From CAZJBP01 sp964544115 (GTDB lineage: Bacteria > Verrucomicrobiota > Kiritimatiellia > UBA8416 > JADHWI01), in NCBI GenBank assembly GCA_964544115.1, contig CAZJBP010000005.1, forward strand, positions 1 to 40,314: DNA of 40,314 nucleotides, written 5' to 3'. The translations under genes and the position numbers were made by a program. Every line of letters begins with the position of its first letter. Position 1 is the stretch's first letter. Shown here in pieces: positions 1 through 9,015 of the stretch. Below the pieces are notes generated by a model. It was not told where the DNA came from. It made no database searches and saw nothing but the letters and a program-made list of their open reading frames with translations.

Positions 1-373
1 CGCCCCCTAGGGGGCGGGAGGGGAAGGAGAGAACAACAACGGACAGGGACAGGAACCACCAGACCATTTTGCAGAACTTGACGCACACAACTCATTGGGC
101 GGCAAGTTCTGACGTAAACTGTTGGGAATCCATTCTGAATTCTGACTCCTGAATTCTGACTCCTTGGTGCGATGCAACGAAATAGAATCGCACCCGCCGG
201 TCGGTGGGCGGGGGGGCTGAGTTCCGGCTCTTACCGCGCGCGGCAGGAAACACCCCCGCGTAACGCCCGGCGGCATGGTGGCGAGCTCGCGAGCCTACGG
301 GTCGCCATGGTTTGAACGCCCCCCGCCAATGGGTGGCGTTACGCCGTACCGTTCAGCGGGATGTTCTGCGGTC
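1..373. other. Intergenic region, no gene seen
   Basis: No reading frame here looks like a protein. Visible structure: a perfect 16-bp palindrome at positions 1-16; an inverted repeat with 9-bp arms (CAGAACTTG at 72-80 and its complement at 103-111) and no T-run after it; and a heptamer array at 132-166, listed separately. The rest is GC-rich with no recognisable signal. It lies downstream of the BrnA gene, which reads leftward into it. Confidence 0.6.
132..166. repeat. Heptamer array 1 (ATTCTGA-type)
   Basis: Five consecutive 7-bp units read ATTCTGA, ATTCTGA, CTCCTGA, ATTCTGA, CTCCTTG. The period is exactly seven. The array lies in non-coding DNA downstream of the BrnA gene. It belongs to the group of heptamer arrays seen at several gene boundaries in this window. 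No function can be assigned. Confidence 0.75.
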
Positions 374-586
374 CTATGATGCCCATTTCAGGGCGAGCTT
401 CTTGCCCGAATGTGCACAGTCACGGAGATAGAGATTGATCAGGTTCTGGTAAGGCACTCCCGTCTCCCGGGCCAATGCCTTGAAGTACTCGATCACGTCC
501 GTTCCCAGACGCATCGTGACCTGCTTGCGGAAGTGCTTCGCGTAGGGATTCCGAACGGAATCTGTCAAGTCGTATTCTTTTCTCAT
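374..586 (-). CDS. brnA: BrnA/CopG-like antitoxin
   Basis: A 70-residue protein, predicted to be the DNA-binding antitoxin that neutralises the BrnT-type toxin encoded just upstream. After a basic N-terminus it has QVTMRLGTDVIEYFKALA, a ribbon strand followed by a helix as in CopG/BrnA antitoxins. Then comes GVPYQNLINLYLRDCA, the second helix typical of antitoxins found beside BrnT. Its ATG overlaps the toxin stop in an ATGA junction, so translation is coupled. In this family the antitoxin usually follows the toxin and represses the operon. The family call rests on sequence pattern and on the neighbouring toxin; the gene symbol is by analogy. Confidence 0.8.
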   Translation of the reverse strand: MRKEYDLTDSVRNPYAKHFRKQVTMRLGTDVIEYFKALARETGVPYQNLINLYLRDCAHSGKKLALKWAS

Positions 587-873
587 AGGTAACTCCCGTA
601 CTGCCTGCGCTCGTTTCGCGTCGCCTTGCGCGCCGAGATGATCCGAATCACCGCGTCATTCACGCGGTAGGCATGGCATACGATCAGCAGCCGCAATTTC
701 GCGCTGAAGCCGAGAAGAAGGAACCGGTCCTCCTCCTGCGAGCGGTCCGGGTCATGCTTCAAGCGGGCGTTCTCGTCAGCGAAGATCGTCAGGGCTTCGT
801 CAAACGAGACGCCGTGCTTGCGCCGGTTCTCCTCAGCCTTCCCCTCATCCCATGCGAACCGCATCGCACTCAT
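583..873 (-). CDS. brnT: BrnT-family ribonuclease toxin
   Basis: A 96-residue protein matching the BrnT toxin family, small RelE-fold ribonucleases that arrest translation. Diagnostic features are FAWDEGKAEENRRKHGVSFDEA near the N-terminus, in short FxWDxxKxxxNxxKHGVSFxEA. A basic core follows, then the C-terminal signature RIISARKATRNERRQY. The ATG at 873 is used here; an ATG three codons in (864) would give MRFAWDE, closer to the usual family start, so the start is uncertain by three residues. It is the first gene of the toxin-antitoxin pair and ends inside the antitoxin start codon. The length is normal and nothing looks broken. Confidence 0.88.
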   Translation of the reverse strand: MSAMRFAWDEGKAEENRRKHGVSFDEALTIFADENARLKHDPDRSQEEDRFLLLGFSAKLRLLIVCHAYRVNDAVIRIISARKATRNERRQYGSYL

Positions 874-877
874 AATG

Positions 878-895
878 CTACCGTATTGCCGTTAG
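878..895. promoter_or_regulatory. Imperfect inverted repeat, possible BrnA operator
   Basis: CTACCG (878-883) and CGTTAG (890-895) form an imperfect inverted repeat, five of six positions matching, around a 6-bp centre. It sits immediately upstream of the toxin start codon. BrnA-type antitoxins bind inverted repeats in this position. A weak -35/-10 pair on the - strand (TTGCAT, 17 bp, TACGGT) overlaps it. The call is tentative because the arms are short. Confidence 0.25.
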
Positions 896-1185
896 AGTTA
901 TGATGCAAGCTGACTCTCCCTGATTCTTCTTCCCTCAGAACTATGGTATCTGCCAACTTGTCTTTTGCTGGGAGGTCTGGCGTCACGTGGGGGCACTGGG
1001 CCTGTGCGGGATTGCCAGCCTCTGGGTCGGATTGTCCCAGAACTCGGCTCCTTGTCAAGGCAAGCGAGCGGATCCTGATTGGCTTGTCTTCCTCGCTTAC
1101 CGACCGAATGCCAACGCATTGCAACGGGTGAGGATGCATGCCATCCCGCCCCACGACGCCGGTGGTCGAAAATGCCACGCCCTGC
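896..1185. other. Intergenic region, nothing recognised
   Basis: About 290 bp between the 3' end of the fused giant gene and the start of the toxin operon. Frames on both strands are open in places, but none gives a protein with recognisable composition or a plausible ribosome binding site. No T-rich terminator was found after the giant gene. Confidence 0.5.
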
Positions 1186-4100
1186 TCACGACCCCGCATC
1201 AGCGGCCATGCCGCGGCGGAGGATGAAGCCGCAGATCAGCAGGACAAGCGCGGCGACGGGAAGCACCCCGACGAACAGGCCCACGCCGCCGACGAAGATC
1301 ATGGCCGGGGGCGCGAAACGCTGAACGGCCTCGGACCGCAGCCCGGCCCGTACCATCCCCACAAGTGCCCAGAGCACCGCGGCCGCCGCCAGCAGCGCCA
1401 GCAGGCGCGTGAGGCGATCCTCCACCGTCGTCCGCAGGCCGTAGGCCCGAACACCGGCGTCCCCGCGCGGCGTCACAAACCGGCGAATCTCCCAGCGCGC
1501 GGGATCGTACGGAGGCAGATCCACCTGCATGCTGCTCAGCCCCGTGGCCACCGGCATCGCTTCCCCACCCACAGACAGACCGAGCGCCGCGCCGCGCGCA
1601 CCCGGACTGCGCGAAGCAAAGATCCCGCGCAGGACAATCGGACTGCTCTTCAGGACCTCACCCTCCTGGAACGAGTCAACAGCCTGACCGTTGTCCGAGC
1701 CGTCATCGTCCGTAGACGGGGATTCAGATTGCCCCGCCTGCTGCTCCTGCTCGACCTCCAGCCGTCGCTGGTATCGCGCCGCGAGGTCGACCTGTCCCTT
1801 CTTCTTGGAATCCTCAAGCCTCCCGTCCCTTTCGTGCTCCGCGGCAGCATCTTGCTGGAAGAAAACGGCGTTTTGCTTGAGGGCGACAGGGCTCTTGGTG
1901 ACCTTCGTTTTCTCACGCACTTCTTTGTACAGCTCGGGCGCAGAATCCGGCTTCCCACCCGCCTTCTCGTCGCCTTCAGGTCTTTCCTTGTCACCCCAGT
2001 AGCTCTTGACCTTGAATTTCTGTTCCGCCGCTTTGCTGGGCTTTCCGGTCAGGGAGGCCTCATCCCAGTTTGCCTCGCTCTTGAGCGCGTCGCCGCGGCT
2101 CAACTCGTTGCGCTGCCGGGCAAACTGACCGTTCAGCCAGCCCCGGTTGTCTCCCACGGGGGTCTTGACCGTTTGCTCGGAGACATCCAACTGGCGCTGG
2201 GCTTCGGCGACGACCCCAGCCGCGTTGGCCACCTCCAGATTCAAGCTCGTGTTGTAGCTGAAAGTTTTGGCCGAGTCCTGCGAGCGCTGGAGGTCCTTCT
2301 GCACATTCTTGAGATTCGACGCGGCGCGCGCCTTCTCGAACACGCCGCCGTACTGCAGGCTGCGCACCAGGCGTTTGGCCAGGCTGTTCTGATAGGCCAA
2401 TTTGCCCGCCTCGAAATCCGCCGTGTCCTGCACCTCGCGCATCGTGCCGCTGAAGTGCAGCCAGCGATGGCTTCGCGGCAGGCGCAGTTCGACCTGGGAC
2501 AGCTCGACGTTCACGTTCAGCGTCCGCATCAGCGGCGCGTCGGCTGCGCCCATCGCCGGCAGTGCGCCCGCAACGCCGCCGTACTTCAGGGACACGACGT
2601 AGTCGATGTCGCCCGGCGCGGTCTTCACCAGCGGCACCCGCACCCGCTGCACCGAACCGGTCGCGCCGGCGATGGGTTTGACGGGATCGCCGGCCACCGC
2701 CGCGGACCACAGCGCCGCGCCCGGCGGCAGCTCGATGTCCAGGAACTGCTCCGTCTGGTTGTCGATCTGGTAGACCTGCTCGCCGCGGTACGCCCCCGCG
2801 CTGTCCATCACGAGCGTGCACTGAGCCAGGCCGATGCGCGCGCCGGCTGTCTTGACCTCCTGGCGCTGGCGCGCGGAGAACACGAGGCTGGCCCCGGCGG
2901 ACTCGGCCGCGGCCATGAAGGCCTGCCCCATGCCGCCGCGCATCAGGGGCTCCACCAGAGCCCACTCGCGCTGCTCGCGCTCCAGCGGATCGAGCCCTTC
3001 GCGCGATTCAACCGTCAGCTCGTCGCGTCCGGAGTTCTCCAGCGTCACGTACTGCCGGCTCATGCGCCCGGTCAGCACGCGCGGCAGACGCACGGTCTGG
3101 CGCCCGCCGGTGAAGATGCGATCGTGCTCCACGAGCACCTTGATCTCACCCATGATTTCATCCTGCAGGTCGGCAGTCACCGTGACGCCGCCGGCGCCAT
3201 CGGGCTCAAGCCGCTTCTCGCGCAGGTACGGCACCCGGATCCGGGCGGCCGCGAGGTTGTCGGGCAGCACGAAGCGGATCTGCCGCACGCCGGCGTTGCG
3301 CACGGAAAGGCTGATCAGGACGGTCTCCTCGATCGCGCGGTCGGTCGCGCGGACGTTGGTCACCGTGTAACTGGTGACGTCGGGTTGCCGCCGCACGAGC
3401 CCCACGCGCCCGGAGAACGCCGGTGCTCCGTAGCGCAGAGCCACCCGCGCCAGGGCGCGCTGCGGCTCGGAGAGCCAGCCGAACGCGTCGCGCAGCGGAA
3501 CGGCCTCGATCCCGGCGAGCTCGCGCGTGACCACGTCGAACCCGGCCTCGGCCTGTACGACCAGCCACCCGTCCTGGCGGGCCGCCCCGTCGAGGACAAT
3601 CCACGGCAGCGCGGCGTCCGCGCCCTCCGGGCCCTTGCGCTCCCCCTTGCGCTCCGCCGACGACCGCACGAGAACCGGCAGCCGTCCGCTGACGCCGCCC
3701 GCAAACTGCAGGTAGACGGTGTTCGTCGCCGCGCTCTCCCGCACGGTCCACTCCGCCAGGCCGGGCGCGGCCACCTCGTCGATCTTCATGCCCCCCGGCA
3801 GGCGCAGCACCAGCGCGTGGACGGGACGGTCCTCCGCCACCACCTCCACCCGCGCTTCAAGGGTGGCCGCCTCCGAGGTCAGCTTGTACACCGCCTGCAC
3901 GGAGGCCGAGACGCGCGCCGCCACCGGCCGGGACCGCAGCGCCAGCTTGGCCGACGGCGAGGCGAATTCGTAGGCCTCGTGCGGCACGCTGCCCAGCGGG
4001 CTGTCGGGGATCAGCGCGGCGAGCGCGCCCGCCGCGTCGGGCCAGTCGGCCCGCTGCATGCCGCCGGCCTCGAGCGTGCGCACGTCCAGCAGCGGGCTGC

Positions 4101-7100
4101 GGCGGACGCTCAGCCGGCCCTGCTCCCGCACGGCGTCCGGGAATCGCACCATCGGCGCGGTGAGACTGCTCTCGTCGCGTTCGCCGCCGGCCACGGGCCG
4201 CCAGAGGTGGAACGTCAACACGGCCTCGGCCGATGACGGCCGCAGCAGCTCGACCGTCACGGCGCCGCCGTCGCGGGCCGCCTGCTGCCGGTCCTGCCCC
4301 TCGGCCAGCGCCCAGCCGCGCACATTCTCGCCCTCGACCTTCTCCAGCAGGTAGCCGGCCGGCAGCGTTGCGGCGAACGATGACCGCTCCCCGCCGCGGA
4401 AGGCCAGCGTGGCCCCCCAGACCAGCCGCACCTGGTCCTCGCGCAGGTCCAGCAGCGCCTCGGCGGAACTGGTCAGCGCGGACGCGGCGTTGCCCTCGAC
4501 GGTCTTCGAGCGCCACTGCAGGCTGAGCTGCCCGCCGGGGCCCACCGCCGTGTCGATTCGCTCGCCGGCGGCACGGGTCCGCCAGAGCATCCGGTCCAGC
4601 CCGCCGCGCAGGTGGACCTCGGTTCCCTCCTCGGGAACGGTCAACGCCAGCCGGGCCGTCGGCGCGCTCGGCACCGTGGCCTCGACGATCCGCCACCCGC
4701 CGCGCCGTTCGACCGGCGCGCGGATCGTCAGTTCAAGCACATGCCGCCCACGGCCCTTTATGCACACCAGAAAGCCGCCGTCCACGACGGCGAGAGACGC
4801 CGGGGCGTTCTGCGCGACCGCCTGCTGCGGAGAGGCGTTCGCCGCGCCCATCGACGGACGCGACGCCAGCGCGGCCGGGCCACCGTCCATCGTCGCGCCG
4901 ACCAGCACCGCGCCGCCCAGATTCAGCGGCACCGCCACGGGAGCGTCCGTGAGGATCTCCACGCTCAGCGTCGCGCTCACCACAACATACGTGCCCGTCG
5001 TCAGCGTCGCGCGGCAGACGGCGGATTCGACCGCGAACGGCACCGGCGAGGTGGCCGAACCAGTGTCAGCCGCCCGGGCAACGATCGACGTCATGCGCGT
5101 GAAGTCCGCGTAGGGCACGAGCACCTGGTTCGCCGCAGCCGGCCCTTCCTCCGTCCGGTACGGCATGATCAGCGCAGTCGCCGGCACCTCCAGCGGCAGG
5201 CGCCGCTCGATCAGCTCGTCCCAGCCCTGGGGCGGCGCAGCCGGGGCCGCCTCGGCGCCGAGGGTGGCCGACGGTGTTGACCCCAGCGCGGCCAGCAGAA
5301 GCAGGGCCGATGCCGTGCGCGCGGCGCCACGCCTCGACACCTTCAGCGCCCGCCGGGCGGCCAGGCCGCGCCATGCCGCCCACGCGACGTAGTACACCGC
5401 CAGCCAAACGGCCGCGTGGAACAGCGGGTTACACAGCAGCACCAGCCCCTCGAGTCCGGGGATCAGCGGAACCGCCATCGCCGCCGCGAGCACGACGCCG
5501 GTGAACGTCCATCGGGTCGCCCGCGGGCGCGGCGTCAGAGCGGCGCCGGCCAGCAGCGCCGCCAGGGCCAGGGTCCAGGCCGCGGCGGACATGCGTCGGA
5601 CCTGCACCACGCGCAACTCCAGGCGCGGATCGCTGCCGAGGCTGTGGAAGCCCAGCGGGGCGCCAACCCGCGACAGCTCAATGTCGAGGCTTGAGATGCC
5701 CTCGATCGCCCAGGCCTTGGTCTGCCGCTGAGGTTTGTCCGCAGGGGGCTCGCCAGACTGAGGGGAAAAGCTCGCGGTAGGTCCGGCGGCAGGCGCCGCG
5801 GGCATCACAGCTGCAGACACCCCTGGTACCGAGGTATCCACCCGCGCCGCCAGTTGCTCCGCCGACTGGTTGCCGCTGCCGATCCCGCCGGCATCGCCGG
5901 CCGCCTGCTCCCCCGGTGCCGGAGGCATCTCAACGGTATCCACGTTGTTGGCGTAGTCGTCTTTTCCTACGGTCGACGCCATGCGCGCGCGGGCCGCGCT
6001 GCAGCCGGCCATTCGCACACAGCCGCCGATCAGGCCACGCTGCATGCTCATGCCGCCGGACATCCTGTAGAGCCAGCGCGCCAGCTGGCCGGCGGCCGGC
6101 TCGGGCGGGTGAATCGACAGCGCCTGCAGCGTGCCGGACGAGGCCACGGCCCGGTAGCCCTCGGGCAGGTAGACCTCCCAGCGCATGTCGGCCATCGGCA
6201 CGGCCACCGCGCCGGGAAATTCGTCGCCATAGAAGAACAGCGCCGGCGCACTCAGCCGCACGCGGCTCCAGACGCTCATGGTGTCCACGGGGTCCTCGTA
6301 CACCACGCGCACGTCCACGGTCGCCGCCTCGGGACGCGGCGGCAGGCTCATCAGGATGCGGTCCCCTTCCTTCCGGGGCCGGGCCGGGGTGCCATCGATC
6401 GAGGCCGCCCACATCCCGGAGCCTTCGGGCAGCCGCACGTCCACGAGCTGAGCGCCGCCCCGCAGCATCAGCCGGACCGCCGACTGGCTTCGGCCCTCGG
6501 CGGACAGGATCGTCGCCATCTCAACCCGCTGAACCACGGCCGGCGGCAGAAACGCGCCCGGCCGGCGCTCCACGCGCAGCGCGACGGCAACCGGCTCGCC
6601 GACGAAGCTGTACGCGCCGAGCAGTCGCCGCCCCGGCCGGTACTCCGCGTCCACCATCTCGCCGACGTCCACTCCGCGCGGATGGCTCACCGGCGTGACC
6701 TCCAGTTCGGCCAGCCCTTCGACCGCCACCCACCCGGACTGGTACTCCACCCCTTCGGCGCGCACGCCGGGAACCTGCGTCTCGGCCCTCGGGCCAAAGG
6801 CCGCGGGCATCACCATCTCCGCCGCGATGTGCACGACGCCCGAACGCGCATCGGCCAGCTTCACGCGCCACACGCGCCGGCCGGCCTCGATCGCCGCCGC
6901 GGATTCCTTGACGGCGGTCTCCCCCACCCCGGTGATGGCCACCGCCGCGGGCGTGTTCGTCGGCAGGGAAAATTGCACGTCGCGCACGCGTGCGTCGGCC
7001 ACCGCGTAGATCAGCTCGTAGCGCAGGTCCAGGCCGTCGGGCATCACGCGGCAGAACGCGTACGTCTCGGCGGTCACCCGCGGCACGCGGCGCTCGACGG

Positions 7101-9015
7101 TCATCGTGGCGGTGAACGGGTGCGCCTCGTAGGCATACGCCAGGGAGGTCGGGACCCCGCCCAGGCCGAAGGCGTCCTTGCGGTTTTCGTCCAGCGGATA
7201 CAGGCCTTCCAGCCGCCCGGCGCGCACGGCCAGATCGTCCACCGCGTTCACCGCAATCGCGCCGCGCTCCCGCGTGACGCCGCCGACCACGAACTCAGGG
7301 AACGGCTCCTCGCGCGTGGTCCACCCCTCGGACCAGCCTTTCGGGGCGCTCTCGGCGACGAGTTCCACGCCGGCGTCACGCTCGGGCGGGAGGCCCTGCG
7401 GGAACCGGATCTGGACACGCGCCGCGCCGCCGGTGGCGTCGAACACCTCGAACGGCAGCGCGCCGCCGCCGGACATCGCCGCCCGCGTCACCCGCCAGCC
7501 GGCGGGCGTCAGCACGTCCAGCGCAAACAGCTTCTCCCGGCGGGGCAGCAGCGCGAGGCCGCCGTTGACTACCAGCCCGGCATCGCTGACCGTCAGCACA
7601 TAGTTGGCCGTCAGCAGGAGCGAGGGCGGCACCGGCCGGCACGTCGCCGACAGGCCGAACTCGGCCGACGGCGCATAGTACGCCAGGACCGTCCGCGAGC
7701 CGGCGGTTTCGGCGGCCGGAACCTGGCGCGCGGCGAGCTGCATGGCCTCGCCGATCACGCCGAGGTCAACCGGGATCAGCCCCGTGGCGCGGACGTCGCC
7801 GATCTCCAGCGTGCGGTCCGCGGCCACTCCCACGATGGCCACGTGCGACTCGACGTCGAGCGGCTGCAGGACCGGCAGGCGCCAGTCGGACAGGTCGGGA
7901 TGCACGCGCAGGGCCGCGACCTGAACGGTCACGCGGCCGGTGGTTTCCTTGCGCAGGCGCAGGACCAGCGTGCGCTGGCCGCGGTCGTCCTCCACGCTCC
8001 ACGCGGTCACATGCGGCGAGGCGGCCTCGGTGACCTCGAACTCGCGCGGCAGCGACACGCGCAGCTCGTCGATCGGCCGGCGCTGCACGTCGAAGGTCAG
8101 CGCCGCGCGCAGCCGCTCGAGCGACGGCGCCACCTCGTCCACGATCACGCTGCGGGCGACAACGGCCCGGTCGTGGCTCTTCAGGCGGCTGTTGAGGCTC
8201 ATGACCAGCGTCATCGGGCCCCGCCGGGGCAGCACGTCGAAGTCCGTCCGGTTGGCGGCCGCGTCGAACCGGCGCGACATCACGTCCGCGCCGGACTGCA
8301 CCTCCACGTCCCCGGCCACGGTCAGCCGCAGCCGCGCCGAGGCGGGCGACGGCAGTTCGAGCTGCAGCGTCTGGCGCGCGGCGGCCATGGCCACCGGCGC
8401 CACGCCCTCGAACACCAGGCGGCGGCGGGCGGGCCCCTCGACCAGCACCCGGACGGCCCCGTTGGTGATGACCAGCGGGGCGGGCTTCCCGTCGATATCG
8501 GCCGACATCAGGCCCAGCCCCGAGAAGGCCAAGTCCACCGCCTGAAGGCCCGGCTTGAAGGTTTCCAGCGTCACCACGCCGGAGACCACGGCGCGCTCGT
8601 TCGACACCGCCACACGGTAGTCCGCATCCACGGCCGCGGCGCCGTACGGCGGCTGCTCGGCCTCGGCCTGCACCGCCCGCCGGCGCAGGTCCTCATAGGC
8701 CAGGCGCGACATCCATACCCGCTGCCGGTCGCCTTCCATGACCGCGTGCAGCGCGTCGAACGGAACCAGGAGGACCCGTTCGACCGCCGGCGCGGGGGGC
8801 GCGGCGTCCGCGGCGCGGGCGAAGGAGGGCAGAGCGAAGAGAAGGGCGAGGAGAACGCTCAACGCCCAACGTCCAACGTTCAATGTCCAGCGTTCAACGC
8901 TTAACGTCCAACGCTCAACGCCCAATGCCCAATGTCCAACGCCGAACCCTGAACGTTGTGCGTTGAACGTTGGATGTTGAGCGTTCGCAGCCATCTCACC
9001 TCGACCCGCGTTCAT
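1186..9015 (-). CDS. Giant envelope protein, two fused VPY modules
   Basis: I do not recognise a named family. The product is about 2609 residues. The start at 9015 is an ATG overlapping the upstream stop (ATGA) with AGGAG eight bases before it. Module 1: an odd N-terminal region encoded by a heptamer array, a hydrophobic signal segment (about 53-69), VPF at 84-86, a paired motif near 101-110, and long beta-rich sequence. A transmembrane cluster spans about 1142-1210. Module 2 then begins at about 1226 with a second perfect signal-like segment, with VPY at 1300-1302, more beta-rich sequence, and a charged low-complexity stretch (about 2226-2440). Two terminal membrane helices lie at about 2535-2600. 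Each half resembles the single-module protein encoded upstream, so this looks like a fusion of two paralogues. A GTG at 5340 could start the second half as a separate protein. Probable location: cell envelope, with the beta domains outside the membrane. Confidence 0.8.
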   Translation of the reverse strand: MNAGRGEMAANAQHPTFNAQRSGFGVGHWALGVERWTLSVERWTLNVGRWALSVLLALLFALPSFARAADAAPPAPAVERVLLVPFDALHAVMEGDRQRVWMSRLAYEDLRRRAVQAEAEQPPYGAAAVDADYRVAVSNERAVVSGVVTLETFKPGLQAVDLAFSGLGLMSADIDGKPAPLVITNGAVRVLVEGPARRRLVFEGVAPVAMAAARQTLQLELPSPASARLRLTVAGDVEVQSGADVMSRRFDAAANRTDFDVLPRRGPMTLVMSLNSRLKSHDRAVVARSVIVDEVAPSLERLRAALTFDVQRRPIDELRVSLPREFEVTEAASPHVTAWSVEDDRGQRTLVLRLRKETTGRVTVQVAALRVHPDLSDWRLPVLQPLDVESHVAIVGVAADRTLEIGDVRATGLIPVDLGVIGEAMQLAARQVPAAETAGSRTVLAYYAPSAEFGLSATCRPVPPSLLLTANYVLTVSDAGLVVNGGLALLPRREKLFALDVLTPAGWRVTRAAMSGGGALPFEVFDATGGAARVQIRFPQGLPPERDAGVELVAESAPKGWSEGWTTREEPFPEFVVGGVTRERGAIAVNAVDDLAVRAGRLEGLYPLDENRKDAFGLGGVPTSLAYAYEAHPFTATMTVERRVPRVTAETYAFCRVMPDGLDLRYELIYAVADARVRDVQFSLPTNTPAAVAITGVGETAVKESAAAIEAGRRVWRVKLADARSGVVHIAAEMVMPAAFGPRAETQVPGVRAEGVEYQSGWVAVEGLAELEVTPVSHPRGVDVGEMVDAEYRPGRRLLGAYSFVGEPVAVALRVERRPGAFLPPAVVQRVEMATILSAEGRSQSAVRLMLRGGAQLVDVRLPEGSGMWAASIDGTPARPRKEGDRILMSLPPRPEAATVDVRVVYEDPVDTMSVWSRVRLSAPALFFYGDEFPGAVAVPMADMRWEVYLPEGYRAVASSGTLQALSIHPPEPAAGQLARWLYRMSGGMSMQRGLIGGCVRMAGCSAARARMASTVGKDDYANNVDTVEMPPAPGEQAAGDAGGIGSGNQSAEQLAARVDTSVPGVSAAVMPAAPAAGPTASFSPQSGEPPADKPQRQTKAWAIEGISSLDIELSRVGAPLGFHSLGSDPRLELRVVQVRRMSAAAWTLALAALLAGAALTPRPRATRWTFTGVVLAAAMAVPLIPGLEGLVLLCNPLFHAAVWLAVYYVAWAAWRGLAARRALKVSRRGAARTASALLLLAALGSTPSATLGAEAAPAAPPQGWDELIERRLPLEVPATALIMPYRTEEGPAAANQVLVPYADFTRMTSIVARAADTGSATSPVPFAVESAVCRATLTTGTYVVVSATLSVEILTDAPVAVPLNLGGAVLVGATMDGGPAALASRPSMGAANASPQQAVAQNAPASLAVVDGGFLVCIKGRGRHVLELTIRAPVERRGGWRIVEATVPSAPTARLALTVPEEGTEVHLRGGLDRMLWRTRAAGERIDTAVGPGGQLSLQWRSKTVEGNAASALTSSAEALLDLREDQVRLVWGATLAFRGGERSSFAATLPAGYLLEKVEGENVRGWALAEGQDRQQAARDGGAVTVELLRPSSAEAVLTFHLWRPVAGGERDESSLTAPMVRFPDAVREQGRLSVRRSPLLDVRTLEAGGMQRADWPDAAGALAALIPDSPLGSVPHEAYEFASPSAKLALRSRPVAARVSASVQAVYKLTSEAATLEARVEVVAEDRPVHALVLRLPGGMKIDEVAAPGLAEWTVRESAATNTVYLQFAGGVSGRLPVLVRSSAERKGERKGPEGADAALPWIVLDGAARQDGWLVVQAEAGFDVVTRELAGIEAVPLRDAFGWLSEPQRALARVALRYGAPAFSGRVGLVRRQPDVTSYTVTNVRATDRAIEETVLISLSVRNAGVRQIRFVLPDNLAAARIRVPYLREKRLEPDGAGGVTVTADLQDEIMGEIKVLVEHDRIFTGGRQTVRLPRVLTGRMSRQYVTLENSGRDELTVESREGLDPLEREQREWALVEPLMRGGMGQAFMAAAESAGASLVFSARQRQEVKTAGARIGLAQCTLVMDSAGAYRGEQVYQIDNQTEQFLDIELPPGAALWSAAVAGDPVKPIAGATGSVQRVRVPLVKTAPGDIDYVVSLKYGGVAGALPAMGAADAPLMRTLNVNVELSQVELRLPRSHRWLHFSGTMREVQDTADFEAGKLAYQNSLAKRLVRSLQYGGVFEKARAASNLKNVQKDLQRSQDSAKTFSYNTSLNLEVANAAGVVAEAQRQLDVSEQTVKTPVGDNRGWLNGQFARQRNELSRGDALKSEANWDEASLTGKPSKAAEQKFKVKSYWGDKERPEGDEKAGGKPDSAPELYKEVREKTKVTKSPVALKQNAVFFQQDAAAEHERDGRLEDSKKKGQVDLAARYQRRLEVEQEQQAGQSESPSTDDDGSDNGQAVDSFQEGEVLKSSPIVLRGIFASRSPGARGAALGLSVGGEAMPVATGLSSMQVDLPPYDPARWEIRRFVTPRGDAGVRAYGLRTTVEDRLTRLLALLAAAAVLWALVGMVRAGLRSEAVQRFAPPAMIFVGGVGLFVGVLPVAALVLLICGFILRRGMAADAGS
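8857..8982. repeat. Heptamer array 2, two facing blocks inside a CDS
   Basis: On the - strand, 8940 down to 8857 is twelve consecutive 7-bp units: GTTGGAC, ATTGGGC (twice), GTTGAGC and variants. All twelve fit the purine/pyrimidine pattern RYYRRRY, so units differ only by transitions. On the + strand, 8955-8982 holds four more units (GTTGTGC, GTTGAAC, GTTGGAT, GTTGAGC), so the two blocks face each other and could fold back as a hairpin. The 14-bp centre (CCGAACCCTGAAC) matches the words of another array at 27403. The array is translated in frame as the N-terminus of the fused giant protein and gives a seven-residue protein repeat (RWTLSVE, RWTLNVG). Confidence 0.85.

Noticed and set aside
7..276. 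An 89-codon - strand frame at the window start
   Set aside because: It runs through a heptamer array and proline-rich GC sequence with no family resemblance.
870..1199. A 109-codon frame on the - strand between the toxin operon and the giant gene
   Set aside because: It overlaps both the toxin start and the giant gene end, has no recognisable domain and no ribosome site.
1138..8904. Long + strand open frames (1138-4236 and 5854-8904) opposite the fused giant gene
   Set aside because: Composition is Arg/His/Gln-rich as expected for antisense of GC-rich coding DNA. They have no plausible start sites or motifs.
8857..8982. CRISPR array
   Set aside because: Units are 7 bp and contiguous with no spacers; no cas genes are present.
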